From Candidatus Aminicenantes bacterium (lineage in GTDB: Bacteria > Acidobacteriota > Aminicenantia > Aminicenantales > UBA4085), in the NCBI GenBank assembly GCA_026393855.1, contig JAPKZJ010000068.1, forward strand, positions 45,798 to 109,797: a DNA stretch of 64,000 bases, written 5' to 3'. Of the stretch, positions 26,101-34,110 are shown one piece after another; position 1 is the first letter of the stretch; the number at the start of each line of letters is the position of its first letter. Under the pieces are notes generated by a model that saw only the letters and a list, made by a program, of their open reading frames with translations, was not told the DNA's origin and did not search any database. A program made the position numbers and the translations under genes.

Positions 26101-26191
26101 GGGAATAGGAGAGGAGGCCGACCACCACCAGGGACAGGACGATCATGGTGATGAAGACGGGCTGCTTGATCGATACGTCGGCGATTTTCAT
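23102..26191 (-). CDS. RND-family multidrug efflux permease (AcrB/MdtB-like)
   Basis: The inner-membrane proton-driven pump of a tripartite efflux system, 1029 residues. It opens with IKQPVFITMIVLSLVVVGLL (first helix) and has the RND duplicated layout: helix, large periplasmic loop, six helices, twice. Helix IV contains SLSIGLLIDDAIVVRENI with the proton-relay Asp pair, and helix 9-11 segments end GGLTSSTVLTLVVVPVVYSI. It is the last gene of the TetR-OMF-MFP-RND operon, 19 bases after the adaptor. Substrate range cannot be judged. Confidence 0.95.
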   Translation of the reverse strand: MKIADVSIKQPVFITMIVLSLVVVGLLSYSRLGVDLMPDISLPYVAVTVANPGVGPEEMESQVTKPIEDALSAINGVDKITSTSAEGVSVILAAFVLEKDAQLASTEVREKIASIRNSLPREIIEPVINKFDPSASPIISYAVSSRGGRMSLPEVRQLVDDTVKVQIQQVEGVGGVDLIGGQEREIQVEVNLDKLNALGLSIAQVTQAIRSENLNMPAGRVTGRSQDFLIRTKAEFTDLSEILDVVVASAGGNPVFLKDLAVIKDGFKIKRTISRINGQECVSLVVQKQSGTNTVKVADQVNKMIASVRAAHPDLDIRTTTDSSLQIKESRDDVLRTLLLGILLAGLVVLFSFGDLRNTLITVAGLPVCLIAAFAVMALFGYTVNMITLLALSLSIGLLIDDAIVVRENIFRHMDKLGQDPMTAASTGTSEVGMAVTATTLTIVAVFLPVAFTTGIAGKFFRQFGITVAAAVLISLFEAFTFAPMLSAHFFKKTERGGRKTLAWRLEHLVANGYDKLGESYRPLLRWSLRHRKTMIALTTVVFLISAYLFTVIGTGGTPRGDRPEFNLAIQTASGTALEQTDRIIRSIETILKAQPEVGDVATVVGSTDGSSDVATINVKLKIPTNQARAYEDRLRPVLAQVAGATITFQEASSMGGAAFAAMQQLPIQINLKGTDLAGLNQAGDQVKTALQGISGLVDVNSDNRPPKPEIQIQIDRVRAARLGTGTAQVAGVMRSIVDGDLASKFREGERLVDIRVRASEEVRSDLTRLGRVYVPLMRGGTISLDQVAGLRTVNGPTQIRRSNRTRQIMVGANTLKGRAYSELTTKVNTALAGIEFPKGVSYEFGGQVEQNRKMFASLGLAMAMAIIFVYMVLASQFGSFVQPLVIMLALPLSMIGAVLGLLLANKLFDMVAFIGLIMLMGLVTKNSILLIDYTNVLRKRGMARFEAIVEAGSTRLRPILMTTLAMILGMIPVAVGFGTSSNFRAGIGYTIIGGLTSSTVLTLVVVPVVYSIVDDLSGMFRRKKKTAV

Positions 26192-26210
26192 GAGGGGGCC
26201 GCTCCTGGCG

Positions 26211-27128
26211 TCACTTGCCGGCGACCGGGTGCTCGACGACCTTGATCTTGTCCTTGTCGTTGAGCTGGCCCGCGCCGGTGGTGATGATCCGCTCTTCGCC
26301 GGTCAGCCCGGACAGGACTTCGACCTTGTCGCCGACAACGGCGCCGATTTCGATCGGAATCATCGCGGCCTGGCCCTCGCCGGCCAGGAAGACGAACTTC
26401 CGCCCACCGCGGTCGACGACCGAGGTCAGGGGCACGACCAGGGCGTTGCGGCGGCTCTGGACCCATTCGACCTCAGCGTACATGCCGGGCTTCAGCCGGT
26501 GGCTGGGGTTGGCGATGATCAGCTCGACGTCGATCGTTCGGCTGGCCGGGTTGGCGACGGGGCTGATGACCGAGACCCGGGCCCCGAAGGCTTCGCCGGG
26601 GTAGGCCTCGAGCTTGACGGCGGCGAGCTGGCCGACGGCGATGAACCGAATCTTCTTCTCGTCCACCGCGGCCACAACCTTGACCGTGTCGACGTCGACC
26701 AGATTCAGGATCGGGGAGCTGGGGTTGACGGCGGCGCCCGGATTCAGCAGGATGCGCGAGACGACGCCCTTGGCGTCGCTGCGGACCTCGTACGGCTTAT
26801 AGTCGTAACCGACTTCGTCCCGGTTGACGATCGAGACGACTTGCCCCGGAGCGACGGTGCTGCCCATGCGGACCAGGTTGTTGGCGATCTTGCCGCCGAC
26901 CTTGGAGAAGATGGATACTTCCGCCTCGGACTGCAGGCTGCCCGAGGAATGGACGATCTCTTCGATCGCCTGCCGCGTCGGCTGGGCGGTCTCGACGGGA
27001 ACCACCACGACCGGGGCGGGCTTGGACGCCTCCAGCTTCTTGGCCTGGACGGCCTTGTTGGCCCGCCAGCCGATCAGGCCGACCAGGGCAATGAGAAAGA
27101 CGACGATCAGGATTCTTCCGATTTTCAT
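26211..27128 (-). CDS. efflux RND periplasmic adaptor (membrane fusion protein)
   Basis: A 305-residue HlyD/AcrA-type adaptor linking the RND pump to the outer-membrane channel. An N-terminal membrane anchor (about 5-22) precedes a lipoyl-like half motif (SEAEVSIFSKVGGKI), an unusually short or absent alpha-hairpin, the second lipoyl half (EVRSDAKGVVSRILLNPGAAV) and the beta-barrel (TIDVELIIANPSHRLKPGMYAEVEW). ATG 27128 overlaps the OMF stop (ATGA) and has GGGAGGA upstream; the longer open frame runs through the OMF gene. Confidence 0.92.
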   Translation of the reverse strand: MKIGRILIVVFLIALVGLIGWRANKAVQAKKLEASKPAPVVVVPVETAQPTRQAIEEIVHSSGSLQSEAEVSIFSKVGGKIANNLVRMGSTVAPGQVVSIVNRDEVGYDYKPYEVRSDAKGVVSRILLNPGAAVNPSSPILNLVDVDTVKVVAAVDEKKIRFIAVGQLAAVKLEAYPGEAFGARVSVISPVANPASRTIDVELIIANPSHRLKPGMYAEVEWVQSRRNALVVPLTSVVDRGGRKFVFLAGEGQAAMIPIEIGAVVGDKVEVLSGLTGEERIITTGAGQLNDKDKIKVVEHPVAGK

Positions 27129-28438
27129 AAGGTCCTCCCGCAGGAACGGTACAGGTTGTATTGGCTCAAGGTGTGATTGTAGACGAGCTGCAGCCGGCCC
27201 AGCCGGGCGCTCTCGACGGCGTTCTGGGCGTCCACCAGGTCGGTGGCGCTCAGCAGGCCGTTGCGGAAGCGCTCTTCGGCGATCCGCAGGGCGTCCTCGG
27301 CCTGCTTGATCTTCAGGCTTTCCAGCGGCCACTTGGCTTCGTAGGTCCGCAGGTCGGTCAGGGCGGTTTCGATCTCCATGGTCACGCTCCGCTCCAGGTC
27401 CGTCTTGCGCAGCTCGACTGATCGCAGCGCGGAAGCCGCCGCGGCCACCTGGGCCCGGACCCGGTAGCCGTCAAAGACGGGGTAATTCAAGGACAGCAGG
27501 GCCGTCCAGTTGCCCCGGATCTTCTCGATGTCGGGCATGAAGCCGTTGCGGAACTCATAGTTGAAGCTCGCGGCCACAGTCGGCTTATCGCCGGTCTTGG
27601 CCAGCGCGACCGAGGCCTGGTTGAGGTCGATCTGGTGCCGCCACTGGCGGAACTCGACCCGGTTGGACAACGCCTCCTTGGTTAGGGCACCGCCCACGAA
27701 CTCGCCCGGCTGAAAGACGAACTCGGCGGCCGGCTGGAACGCGGCGTCGGTGTCGCGCCCGGCCAGAGTATTGAAGGCGATCCGGAACTTGTCGATGCTG
27801 GCCAGGAAGTCGAGGCGCTGGGCCCGGAGGGCGCTGATCTGGACTTCCAGCAGGTTGATGTCGAAGCTCGAGGCCAGGCCCGCGTCGTATCGCGCCCGCG
27901 CCGTGCCCAGCTTATTCTCGAAAGCGGCGATGGACTCGTCCAGAACCTTGACCGCCTCCCGAAAATAGAGCGTGCCGTAGAACAACGGCACCGCCTGGTA
28001 GGCCATCAAATGCTTGGTCAGAGCGACGCCGTCGGAGGCCAGTTCCAGGCCGGCCCGGCTTATCTCCACCGTCCGGGCGGTCCGGCCCCAGTTGAAGACC
28101 TGTTCCATGACCGAGGCCCTGATGTTGTAGTTGTTGGGCGTGCCGAACTTGACGGTATACATCGTGCCGTTGAAGGGGATGGAAAATTCCCCGAACAGGC
28201 TCATCCGGGTGTAGCTGCCGGCGACGCTGACTTGCGGCAGGTATTGGCTCTTGCTCTCGCCGATCTTGAACTCGGCCCCGGTCACCGCCTCGGCGGCGAT
28301 CTGGACCTGCTGATTGTTGGCCAGGATCAGGCCGGCCGCCTCTTTGAGGGTCATCGTTTCTTGGGCTTGGGCCGTCATCGTCGTCGCAGCAACAACGACG
28401 ACGGCGAGAGCCGCCCCTAACAGGGCGCGTTTCTTCAT
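27125..28438 (-). CDS. TolC-family outer membrane efflux protein
   Basis: A 437-residue outer-membrane channel of the OEP family. A signal peptide (about 1-25, ending AQAQ) leads to a duplicated helical barrel with the typical AEEAL-type heptads (for example AAEAVTGAEFKIGESKSQYL and EDALRIAEERFRNGLLSATD). Start and stop overlap tetR and the adaptor gene by four bases each, so translation of the whole operon is coupled. Confidence 0.92.
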   Translation of the reverse strand: MKKRALLGAALAVVVVAATTMTAQAQETMTLKEAAGLILANNQQVQIAAEAVTGAEFKIGESKSQYLPQVSVAGSYTRMSLFGEFSIPFNGTMYTVKFGTPNNYNIRASVMEQVFNWGRTARTVEISRAGLELASDGVALTKHLMAYQAVPLFYGTLYFREAVKVLDESIAAFENKLGTARARYDAGLASSFDINLLEVQISALRAQRLDFLASIDKFRIAFNTLAGRDTDAAFQPAAEFVFQPGEFVGGALTKEALSNRVEFRQWRHQIDLNQASVALAKTGDKPTVAASFNYEFRNGFMPDIEKIRGNWTALLSLNYPVFDGYRVRAQVAAAASALRSVELRKTDLERSVTMEIETALTDLRTYEAKWPLESLKIKQAEDALRIAEERFRNGLLSATDLVDAQNAVESARLGRLQLVYNHTLSQYNLYRSCGRTL

Positions 28439-29043
28439 GACTTCGCCTCCATGACGCGTTTCATCATCTCCAGGAAGAAGCGGCCGGCGGCCCGGGCCTC
28501 GGCCTTGTCCCCTTCCAAAAGCTTCAGACCCATCCCGATCTGGAGGGTCTTGAGGAATTTCATGATCTCGCCCAGCTCGAAGGGCAGTCGTTCGCCGCCG
28601 ATCTGGGCTTTAAATGTTTCCCGCAAATCCCGCCATTGCTCGGCGTTGCGGAGAAGCTTGCGGCCGGCCGCTTTGTCCTCGAACCGGATCACCCCCCCCA
28701 TGCAGGGCAGGAACATCCGCAGGTAACCCTGGTTTTTCTCGAAATATTCGAGGTAGAAGTCGATCCACAGCTCGAGGAGGCCGAGGAAGGAATTCGTGCC
28801 GGCCATCCGTCGCGTGATCTCGGCGTGGATCTTGCGGGCCTCCCGCTCCAGGATGTGGACGAAGATCTCGTCTTTACTCTTGAAGTAATAGTAGATCGTC
28901 CCTTTGGCCAGCTCGGCCGCCTCGGCGATGTCCTCCATCCGGGCATGGAAATACCCGCGCTCCATGAAGACGCGCTCGGCGGCCACAATGATAGCGGCTA
29001 AGCGAGCGCCTTCTTCGCGCTCACGCCGTTCCTTGACGCCCAT
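28435..29043 (-). CDS. TetR-family regulator of the efflux operon
   Basis: A 202-residue repressor. The N-terminal helix-turn-helix (about 12-58) reads IIVAAERVFMERGYFHARMEDIAEAAELAKGTIYYYF, split here as the DNA-recognition region IAEAAELAKGTIYYYFKSKD. The C-terminal ligand domain is less conserved. As first gene of its own operon it probably represses itself and the pump until a ligand binds. The promoter and a possible operator dyad are directly upstream. Confidence 0.93.
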   Translation of the reverse strand: MGVKERREREEGARLAAIIVAAERVFMERGYFHARMEDIAEAAELAKGTIYYYFKSKDEIFVHILEREARKIHAEITRRMAGTNSFLGLLELWIDFYLEYFEKNQGYLRMFLPCMGGVIRFEDKAAGRKLLRNAEQWRDLRETFKAQIGGERLPFELGEIMKFLKTLQIGMGLKLLEGDKAEARAAGRFFLEMMKRVMEAKS

Positions 29044-29117
29044 GCTGAGAATCTCTCCGTTCGGGGGGAGGGGGCGGCGGCGCCCCGGCCCGGTTTTTGA
29101 CTTGCCGGTCGAAATTA

Positions 29118-29125
29118 AACTAGTT
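29118..29125. promoter_or_regulatory. possible TetR operator dyad
   Basis: The perfect 8-base palindrome AACTAGTT lies just downstream of the tetR -10 box, near the predicted start of transcription, a usual place for a repressor site. It is short, so this is inference from position. Confidence 0.3.
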
Positions 29126-29129
29126 GGTC

Positions 29130-29158
29130 ATAATACGACGGAGAGGGAGCCTTGTCAA
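29130..29158 (-). promoter_or_regulatory. strong promoter of the tetR-efflux operon
   Basis: On the minus strand a perfect TTGACA (29153-29158), 17 bases, TATTAT (29130-29135). The untranslated leader to ATG 29043 is about 80 bases. Confidence 0.75.
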
Positions 29159-29211
29159 GGTCAGCTCGCCGAAGCGGCTCGCGGAAACGGCGCCGGGACG
29201 GAGAGCCGGGC

Positions 29212-30324
29212 TTAAATCTTGATCAGGATCTTTTTCCGGTAGAGCCCCAGGCAGATCGACCAGAGCAGGGCCCAGGCCGCCAGGCTGGCCAGGATCTCGG
29301 CCGGCAGCCGGCCCGCCCAACCCAGCAGGAGGTCGGTGAACGGCTTGACCAGGTGCTTGAGCCATTCCGTCGCCCCGGTCTGGGTGAAGATATAGATGGC
29401 CAGCGAGTTCATCCCGACGATGTTGAAGAAGACGACCCCCTTGCGGACCTTGCGAACGTCAAAGGTCCAATAGCACAGGGCCAGGGCCAGCAGGCAGAAG
29501 CCGCCGGAGGCGACGACGAACGAGCTGGTGCAGATCCGCTTGATCATGGGTGTGACTAGGGTCAAGGCGAAGCCGGCGGCGATCCCGGCCGCGCCGAGGG
29601 CGGCCAAGCCCCGGGCTTTGCGGCCGCCCGGGCGGTCGCTCATCAGCCACTGGGCCGCCAAAACGCCCCAGACGGTGTGGGCGATAGTCGGGATGGCGTT
29701 GAATGAGACCCAGTGGCCGGCTGACAGCTCGCCCGAGATCAGCATGTCCACCCAGGCCCCGAAATTGTGGTCGGGCACGAACGGCTGGTTGAAGCCGGAG
29801 ACCCAGAACAGGCGGTAGATGAGCTCCGTCGCCAGGATGAAGGCGAAGCTCCAGGCGATCTGGACCTTGGCCGGCTTCCGCATCAGGGCGTAAGCGACGA
29901 TCGAGGTCACCGCGAGCTGGGCCAGGACGTTCTGGAAGCGGAAGGTGATGCGGCCCGGCTCGATGCAGTAAAGGGCCCAACCGATAAGGAGCAGTAATAA
30001 AGCCCGCTTCACCGCGTGCCGGGTGATGAGCCCCCGACTGTCGCCCCGACGCTCCCGCTTGGCCGACGAGAAAGCCAGGGCGACGCCGACGATAAACATG
30101 AAGAAGGGCTGAACCAGGTCCCAGAAGCGGAGCCCGGCCCAGGGATGGTGGTCGAACTGGGTGCCCAGGGCGAACAGGAACGTGCCTTGAAGAGACGGGT
30201 CGACCAGATGGGCGTAGATCAGGGTGCTCTCCCCGATCAGCAGGAACATCGTCAGCCCGCGGAAGAAGTCCAGGGAAAACAGGCGGTCCCTGATGCCGCC
30301 GGCGTCGATCGCGTTCGGAACCAT
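29212..30324 (-). CDS. acyltransferase-like membrane protein (DUF5009 / NagX type)
   Basis: A 370-residue protein with about ten membrane helices, resembling the heparan-alpha-glucosaminide N-acetyltransferase-like family (COG4299, DUF5009). The N-terminal LFSLDFFRGLTMFLLI, then HHPWAGLRFWDLVQPFFMFI, are the conserved blocks. Members are thought to acetylate amino sugars across the membrane using cytosolic acetyl-CoA; the substrate here is unknown. ATG 30324 is three bases after the stop of the deacetylase-like gene, whose last codons supply its GGGGAGG ribosome binding site. The pairing suggests a surface glycan pathway. Confidence 0.85.
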   Translation of the reverse strand: MVPNAIDAGGIRDRLFSLDFFRGLTMFLLIGESTLIYAHLVDPSLQGTFLFALGTQFDHHPWAGLRFWDLVQPFFMFIVGVALAFSSAKRERRGDSRGLITRHAVKRALLLLLIGWALYCIEPGRITFRFQNVLAQLAVTSIVAYALMRKPAKVQIAWSFAFILATELIYRLFWVSGFNQPFVPDHNFGAWVDMLISGELSAGHWVSFNAIPTIAHTVWGVLAAQWLMSDRPGGRKARGLAALGAAGIAAGFALTLVTPMIKRICTSSFVVASGGFCLLALALCYWTFDVRKVRKGVVFFNIVGMNSLAIYIFTQTGATEWLKHLVKPFTDLLLGWAGRLPAEILASLAAWALLWSICLGLYRKKILIKI

Positions 30325-30327
30325 GTC

Positions 30328-32268
30328 TTACCTCCCCTGCGATACGTTCGCGGCGCTCAAACCCCCGATTTTCAAATCGGGGTAAAAGCGCCGCTCAGTA
30401 TAAACCCTGTTAATACCCCGGGCTTCAGCCCGGGGTATCGAGCGGGTATATTTCGCGATCTCGAGGCGATGGACGGCCCGGCCGGGCGCGAGCTCGATCG
30501 TCGTCCATTCCTGCGGCCGGAATTCCGCCGCCCGGCCGTCGATCACGATCGTCCAAACGCCTCCCGCCATCCGCTCCCCCAGCCAGTCCGAAAGGTGCAG
30601 GCTCCATGTCTCCGGGTGAGTCCGGAAAAACCGGCCGAACCGCGGGTGGTCGGCGATCTCCAAGCCGAAATCAACGCCCGACGAACGGACGGAGGCGTGG
30701 ATATAGCCGACATACTCGTCGAGCCCGATGAAGCGGGCCTTCGGGTGGGTAGCGAAAACCTCAGCGAACCCCTCGGGCCGGAGCGAGACGCCCCGGTCGT
30801 GGCCGTCCGGCGGCGCCGGGAGGATGAGCGGGACGTCGTCCGTGCCCCCGAATGGGGCGGTGGCGTTGGCGTTGCCCTGGACGGCAAAGTCCTGGCCCAG
30901 GTATCCGCCGTACCAGCCGAAGCCCTCGCGGGCAGCGATCCGCCAGGTGTTGGCGGCGAAGGAAGTCGAGACGGCGTTGCCGCCGGTGGCAAAGGCGAGC
31001 GGTGTCGTCCCGAACTGGCGCTCGATCCATTCGATCGACCGGCGCATGTGCAGGCTCTGGACAGCGGCCGGGATTTCGCGGTTGCGCCGGGTGTCGAAGA
31101 ACTCCCGGTACCAGCCGACTTCGGCCTTTTCGCCGTCCGCCGGGCTCCCCCACCACGGCCCGGGCTCCGAGTCGAGGTCGGGCTGCATATGGGTCCAGCC
31201 GTGGCTGTGAATTTCGATGAGACCGGCTTTGACGCCTTCGTCCAGCCCCTCTTTCGTCGACCGGTAGTCCTGCCGGGTTCCGAAGGCGTCGACGAAGGGC
31301 TCGCCCCAAGTGGGGACGACGCGGCGGGTTTTATCGTCGGCGAAGCCCGGCACGGCATTGACGACAAGAACCGCGTCGTGGGCTTTGAGCGGCGCCAGGA
31401 TAAAGCGCCGGATCTGGTCCGCCGTCAACGCGGGATAGTGCCAATGCTCCAGCCAGGAGTTCTGGGCGTTGCCGAGGTCGTCCATCATCAGGATGATGCG
31501 GTCGGTCCAGCTTTTGACCAAAGCGTAGCCGATGACTGAGGTCAAGGCCCGCTTGAGCAGGGTTCGCACGGGTTGGTAGGAGAGCATCCGGGCCGGATCG
31601 CCGCCGATCCAGACGGCCCGCGTCTCGGGATCCAGTTCGCGGATCGTGACTTGCGGGTAGTCCCCTTGCCGGACGAGGGCCTGGGCGCCATCCAAGTCGG
31701 CTTGGACCCTGGACTTGAATGCGGCGGGGAGATCGCCCGCATCGAGCGGGTCGGTCAGGCCGCGGGTCAGGAAGTGGGCCTGGACGATCCGCAGGTCCGA
31801 GCTGTGGGGATGGACGGCCCGGAAGCGGACACCCAGCAGGCTCTGGATCACCGGCTCCTTGATCCGATCGGCCAAGGCGATCAGGCCGATGTGGTGGTCG
31901 CGAACGGCCCACGCGACAACCCCGTAGTCCTGCTTCAGGAGCGGGCCGGTCTGGTCGGCATCCCAAAGGACGGCCCCGTAGCGCGGCCGACCGTCCGCGT
32001 CCAGAAAGTGGGCCGGGCTCAACCGCTCCTGGTCCAGGCGGGCGATGTCGAACGGCACGCCCCAGGATTTGAGCAGCGTCACCAGATCCTGGAACTCGGC
32101 CCCGTCGGCGATCAGGGTGCTCGTGGGATCCTTCCACTGGTCGCCGATGACCAGCAGGACGCGGTAGGGCTTGACGGCGAAGTCCGCGCCGGCAAGCGGG
32201 CGCGAGGCAAAGGCCGGGGCTAAAGCCAGAAGAAGGAGGACTCCGAAAAAAGTCGTTCTTGTGTTCAC
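30328..32268 (-). CDS. exported polysaccharide-deacetylase-fold protein
   Basis: A 646-residue protein from GTG 32268 with a signal peptide (FFGVLLLLALAPAFA). Residues about 25-230 form a Rossmann-like domain (VLLVIGDQWKD). The centre has RIILMMDDLGNAQNSWLEHW, VLVVNAVPGFAD and LIEIHSHGWTHMQPDL, matching the Asp and His-x3-His metal sites of the NodB/DUF2334-like fold. The C-terminus looks like a beta domain. It heads an operon with the acyltransferase, so a deacetylation/acetylation partnership on a glycan is plausible but inferred. The final 30 or so residues are encoded by two palindromes (30350-30394 and 30413-30438). Confidence 0.7.
   Translation of the reverse strand: MNTRTTFFGVLLLLALAPAFASRPLAGADFAVKPYRVLLVIGDQWKDPTSTLIADGAEFQDLVTLLKSWGVPFDIARLDQERLSPAHFLDADGRPRYGAVLWDADQTGPLLKQDYGVVAWAVRDHHIGLIALADRIKEPVIQSLLGVRFRAVHPHSSDLRIVQAHFLTRGLTDPLDAGDLPAAFKSRVQADLDGAQALVRQGDYPQVTIRELDPETRAVWIGGDPARMLSYQPVRTLLKRALTSVIGYALVKSWTDRIILMMDDLGNAQNSWLEHWHYPALTADQIRRFILAPLKAHDAVLVVNAVPGFADDKTRRVVPTWGEPFVDAFGTRQDYRSTKEGLDEGVKAGLIEIHSHGWTHMQPDLDSEPGPWWGSPADGEKAEVGWYREFFDTRRNREIPAAVQSLHMRRSIEWIERQFGTTPLAFATGGNAVSTSFAANTWRIAAREGFGWYGGYLGQDFAVQGNANATAPFGGTDDVPLILPAPPDGHDRGVSLRPEGFAEVFATHPKARFIGLDEYVGYIHASVRSSGVDFGLEIADHPRFGRFFRTHPETWSLHLSDWLGERMAGGVWTIVIDGRAAEFRPQEWTTIELAPGRAVHRLEIAKYTRSIPRAEARGINRVYTERRFYPDLKIGGLSAANVSQGR
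30350..30438. repeat. pair of palindromes at the 3' end of the deacetylase gene
   Basis: The first, 30350-30394, has an outer stem GCGGCGCT/AGCGCCGC and an inner stem CCCCGATTT/AAATCGGGG with loop TC. The second, 30413-30438, has a perfect 12-base stem beginning ATACCCCGGGCT with loop TC. They look like REP-type units inserted in frame. Confidence 0.85.
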
Positions 32269-32407
32269 GGTCGGCTCATCTTTCCTCTCGATTCCAGCTG
32301 CGGGATCCGCCGGCCTCGGGCCGGGCATCCGGCGCTGGGGAAGATCGTATGTCCGTGCGCGCGGCCGTGTCAAGGACGGCGCCACTAGCGCCGTGTCTGC
32401 GCGCGGA

Positions 32408-32436
32408 TTGACAGCCGGGAAGCCGCCGGGTTAATC
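32408..32436 (+). promoter_or_regulatory. possible promoter of yjbQ
   Basis: Perfect TTGACA (32408-32413), 17 bases, but a poor -10 (TTAATC, 32431-32436). Confidence 0.4.
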
Positions 32437-32452
32437 TGGCTCCAGGTCCAGC

Positions 32453-32869
32453 ATGAAATCCTACCGCAAAGAGCTTTGGTTCAATGTCCCCTCGCGCCGC
32501 GGCTATCTCAACATCACGCCCCAGATCGAGGACTGCCTGCGCGAAAGCGGCATCCGGGAGGGGCTCTGCCTGGTCAACGCCATGCACATCACGGCCTCGG
32601 TCTTCGTCAACGACGACGAATCCGGCCTGCATAAGGACTTCGACGATTGGCTGGAGCAGCTCGCGCCGCATGAGCCGGCGGATTCCTACCGCCACAATGT
32701 CGGCGAGGACAACGCCGACGCCCATCTCAAGCGGCAGGTCATGGGCCGCGAGGCGGTCCTTGCGGTGACGGCGGGCCGTCTCGATTTCGGCCCCTGGGAG
32801 CAGGTCTTCTACGGCGAGTTCGACGGCCGCCGCCGCAAGCGCGTCCTGGTCAAGATCATCGGGGACTAA
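32453..32869 (+). CDS. YjbQ family (UPF0047) protein
   Basis: A 138-residue cytosolic protein. The YjbQ/UPF0047 family is visible in [40 protein letters not shown] (catalytic-looking His) and the C-terminal [26 protein letters not shown]. Members have weak thiamine phosphate synthase activity when overproduced, but their true role is unsettled. Single gene, convergent with the TPM genes 13 bases away. Confidence 0.92.
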   Translation: MKSYRKELWFNVPSRRGYLNITPQIEDCLRESGIREGLCLVNAMHITASVFVNDDESGLHKDFDDWLEQLAPHEPADSYRHNVGEDNADAHLKRQVMGREAVLAVTAGRLDFGPWEQVFYGEFDGRRRKRVLVKIIGD

Positions 32870-32882
32870 GCCGGGCCGCGGC

Positions 32883-33329
32883 TCAGCGGCAGTCGATCTC
32901 GTCGGGCAATTCGTTGCGATCGGCCTCGCCCGCATGGGGGAAGTGCCCGGCCAGCTTCTCGCCGACGGTCGCGATCCCCTCGATCAACCCTTCGGTAAAC
33001 TCGCCCTTCTTGAAGCGGCCGGACATCGCGGCCGCCACCGAAGTCCAGAAATCCGGACCGACTTTGGCGTGGATGCCCTCGTCGCCCAGGACGACGAAGC
33101 GCCGCCGCGACGGGACGACGAAGAACAGGATTCCGTTGCGATCCTGGGTCGCCGTCATGCCCAGCCGCCGGAAGGCCCGCCGGGCCACGGGCTCGATCCG
33201 GCCCCAGAAAAAGCGCGAGATAGAGACCCGGATTTCGCCCGAGGTCCGGAGCTCCGCGGACTGGATGGACGCCCGGACCCGCCCGGCGTCGATCGTCCGA
33301 AGCAGTCTGCTTCTCGATGTCAAGGCCAT
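32883..33329 (-). CDS. TPM domain protein, cytosolic form
   Basis: A 148-residue protein lacking a signal peptide or membrane helix. The TPM fold is recognised from ELRTSGEIRVSIS, NGILFFVVPSRRRFVVLGDE and VGPDFWTSVAAAMSGRFKKG. The family is also called TPM phosphatase, though activity is doubtful for most. It is the third gene of the lemA-TPM-TPM operon. ATG 33329 has GGAG upstream and is 11 bases after the preceding gene. Confidence 0.85.
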   Translation of the reverse strand: MALTSRSRLLRTIDAGRVRASIQSAELRTSGEIRVSISRFFWGRIEPVARRAFRRLGMTATQDRNGILFFVVPSRRRFVVLGDEGIHAKVGPDFWTSVAAAMSGRFKKGEFTEGLIEGIATVGEKLAGHFPHAGEADRNELPDEIDCR

Positions 33330-33339
33330 GGGATGCTCC

Positions 33340-34110
33340 TCACCAGCCGCCCGAGGCGCCGCCGCCGCCGGAACGGCCGCCGCCCCCGCCGAAGCCCCCC
33401 CCTCCCCCCCCGCCGCCGCCGCGCCCCCCCGATAGGAGGTTGATCAAAAGCCAGATGGCGAAGGACGGGTTGGTGATCAGGATGATCAGGAAGATGATAA
33501 TCCCGATGACGAGAAGCCCGATCTCGGTTCCGTTAAGCGACGATTTGCGGCCGGTCGCCGATACCCCGGCGTCCGCCGCACCGGATCCGGCGGCCGTCCC
33601 CGAGACGAGCGCCTGGACCTCGTCCACGGCCCGTCGCACGGCGCCGTCCGGATCGCCCGCTTGGATCCCCGGGACAAGGATGTCGTTGATGATCCGCGAA
33701 GCCCGCAGGTCGGTGATCTTGTCTTCCACTCCATAGCCGACTTCGATCCGGATCTTCTTGTCGTCGGCCATGACGAACAGGACCACCCCGTCGTCCAATC
33801 CCTTGCGGCCGACCCGCCAGGCCTGAAAGGCTTTGACGGCGTACTCCTCGATGGGATAGCCGCCGGTCGTGCGGTCGATGTAGACGAGGAACTGGTGACC
33901 GCTCGATCGCTCCCACGCCTCGAGCCCGGCGTCGAGCCCCCGCAGCGCCGCGGGCGACAGAAAGCCGGCCTTGTCGGTCGCCCATCGGTCGGGCGAAGCG
34001 GGAATCTTGATCTCCGCCGCCGGCCGGGGAGTCGCTCCGAAGGCCGGAGCTCCCCCCAGGAGGAGCGCCGCAGCGAGGCTTAGGAGTAGGACGCTTCGAC
34101 TTAGCTTCAC
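33340..34110 (-). CDS. TPM domain protein, exported and membrane-anchored
   Basis: A 256-residue protein: signal peptide (1-25), TPM domain (about 42-165; FLVYIDRTTGGYPIEEYA, DDGVVLFVMADDKKIRIEVG), a membrane helix (about 196-220), and a glycine/serine tail (about 227-256) that is almost only Gly. Such proteins (YgcG-like) usually accompany LemA. It starts at GTG 34110, overlapping the lemA stop (GTGA), so translation is coupled. The glycine tail corresponds to a GC-run of C bases on the plus strand (33396-33430) that is prone to sequencing error. Confidence 0.88.
   Translation of the reverse strand: MKLSRSVLLLSLAAALLLGGAPAFGATPRPAAEIKIPASPDRWATDKAGFLSPAALRGLDAGLEAWERSSGHQFLVYIDRTTGGYPIEEYAVKAFQAWRVGRKGLDDGVVLFVMADDKKIRIEVGYGVEDKITDLRASRIINDILVPGIQAGDPDGAVRRAVDEVQALVSGTAAGSGAADAGVSATGRKSSLNGTEIGLLVIGIIIFLIILITNPSFAIWLLINLLSGGRGGGGGGGGGFGGGGGRSGGGGASGGW

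Noticed and set aside
24311..26245. 644-residue open frame on the plus strand opposite the RND pump
   Set aside because: It is the antisense shadow of the 1029-residue pump and its composition (many Asp, Gly, Gln, His) is typical of high-GC shadow frames.
30016..31539. 507-residue open frame on the plus strand opposite the deacetylase-like and acyltransferase genes
   Set aside because: Overlaps two well-supported genes and shows no domain.
33396..33430. Run of C bases as a repeat array or CRISPR-like feature
   Set aside because: It encodes the glycine tail of the TPM protein on the minus strand.
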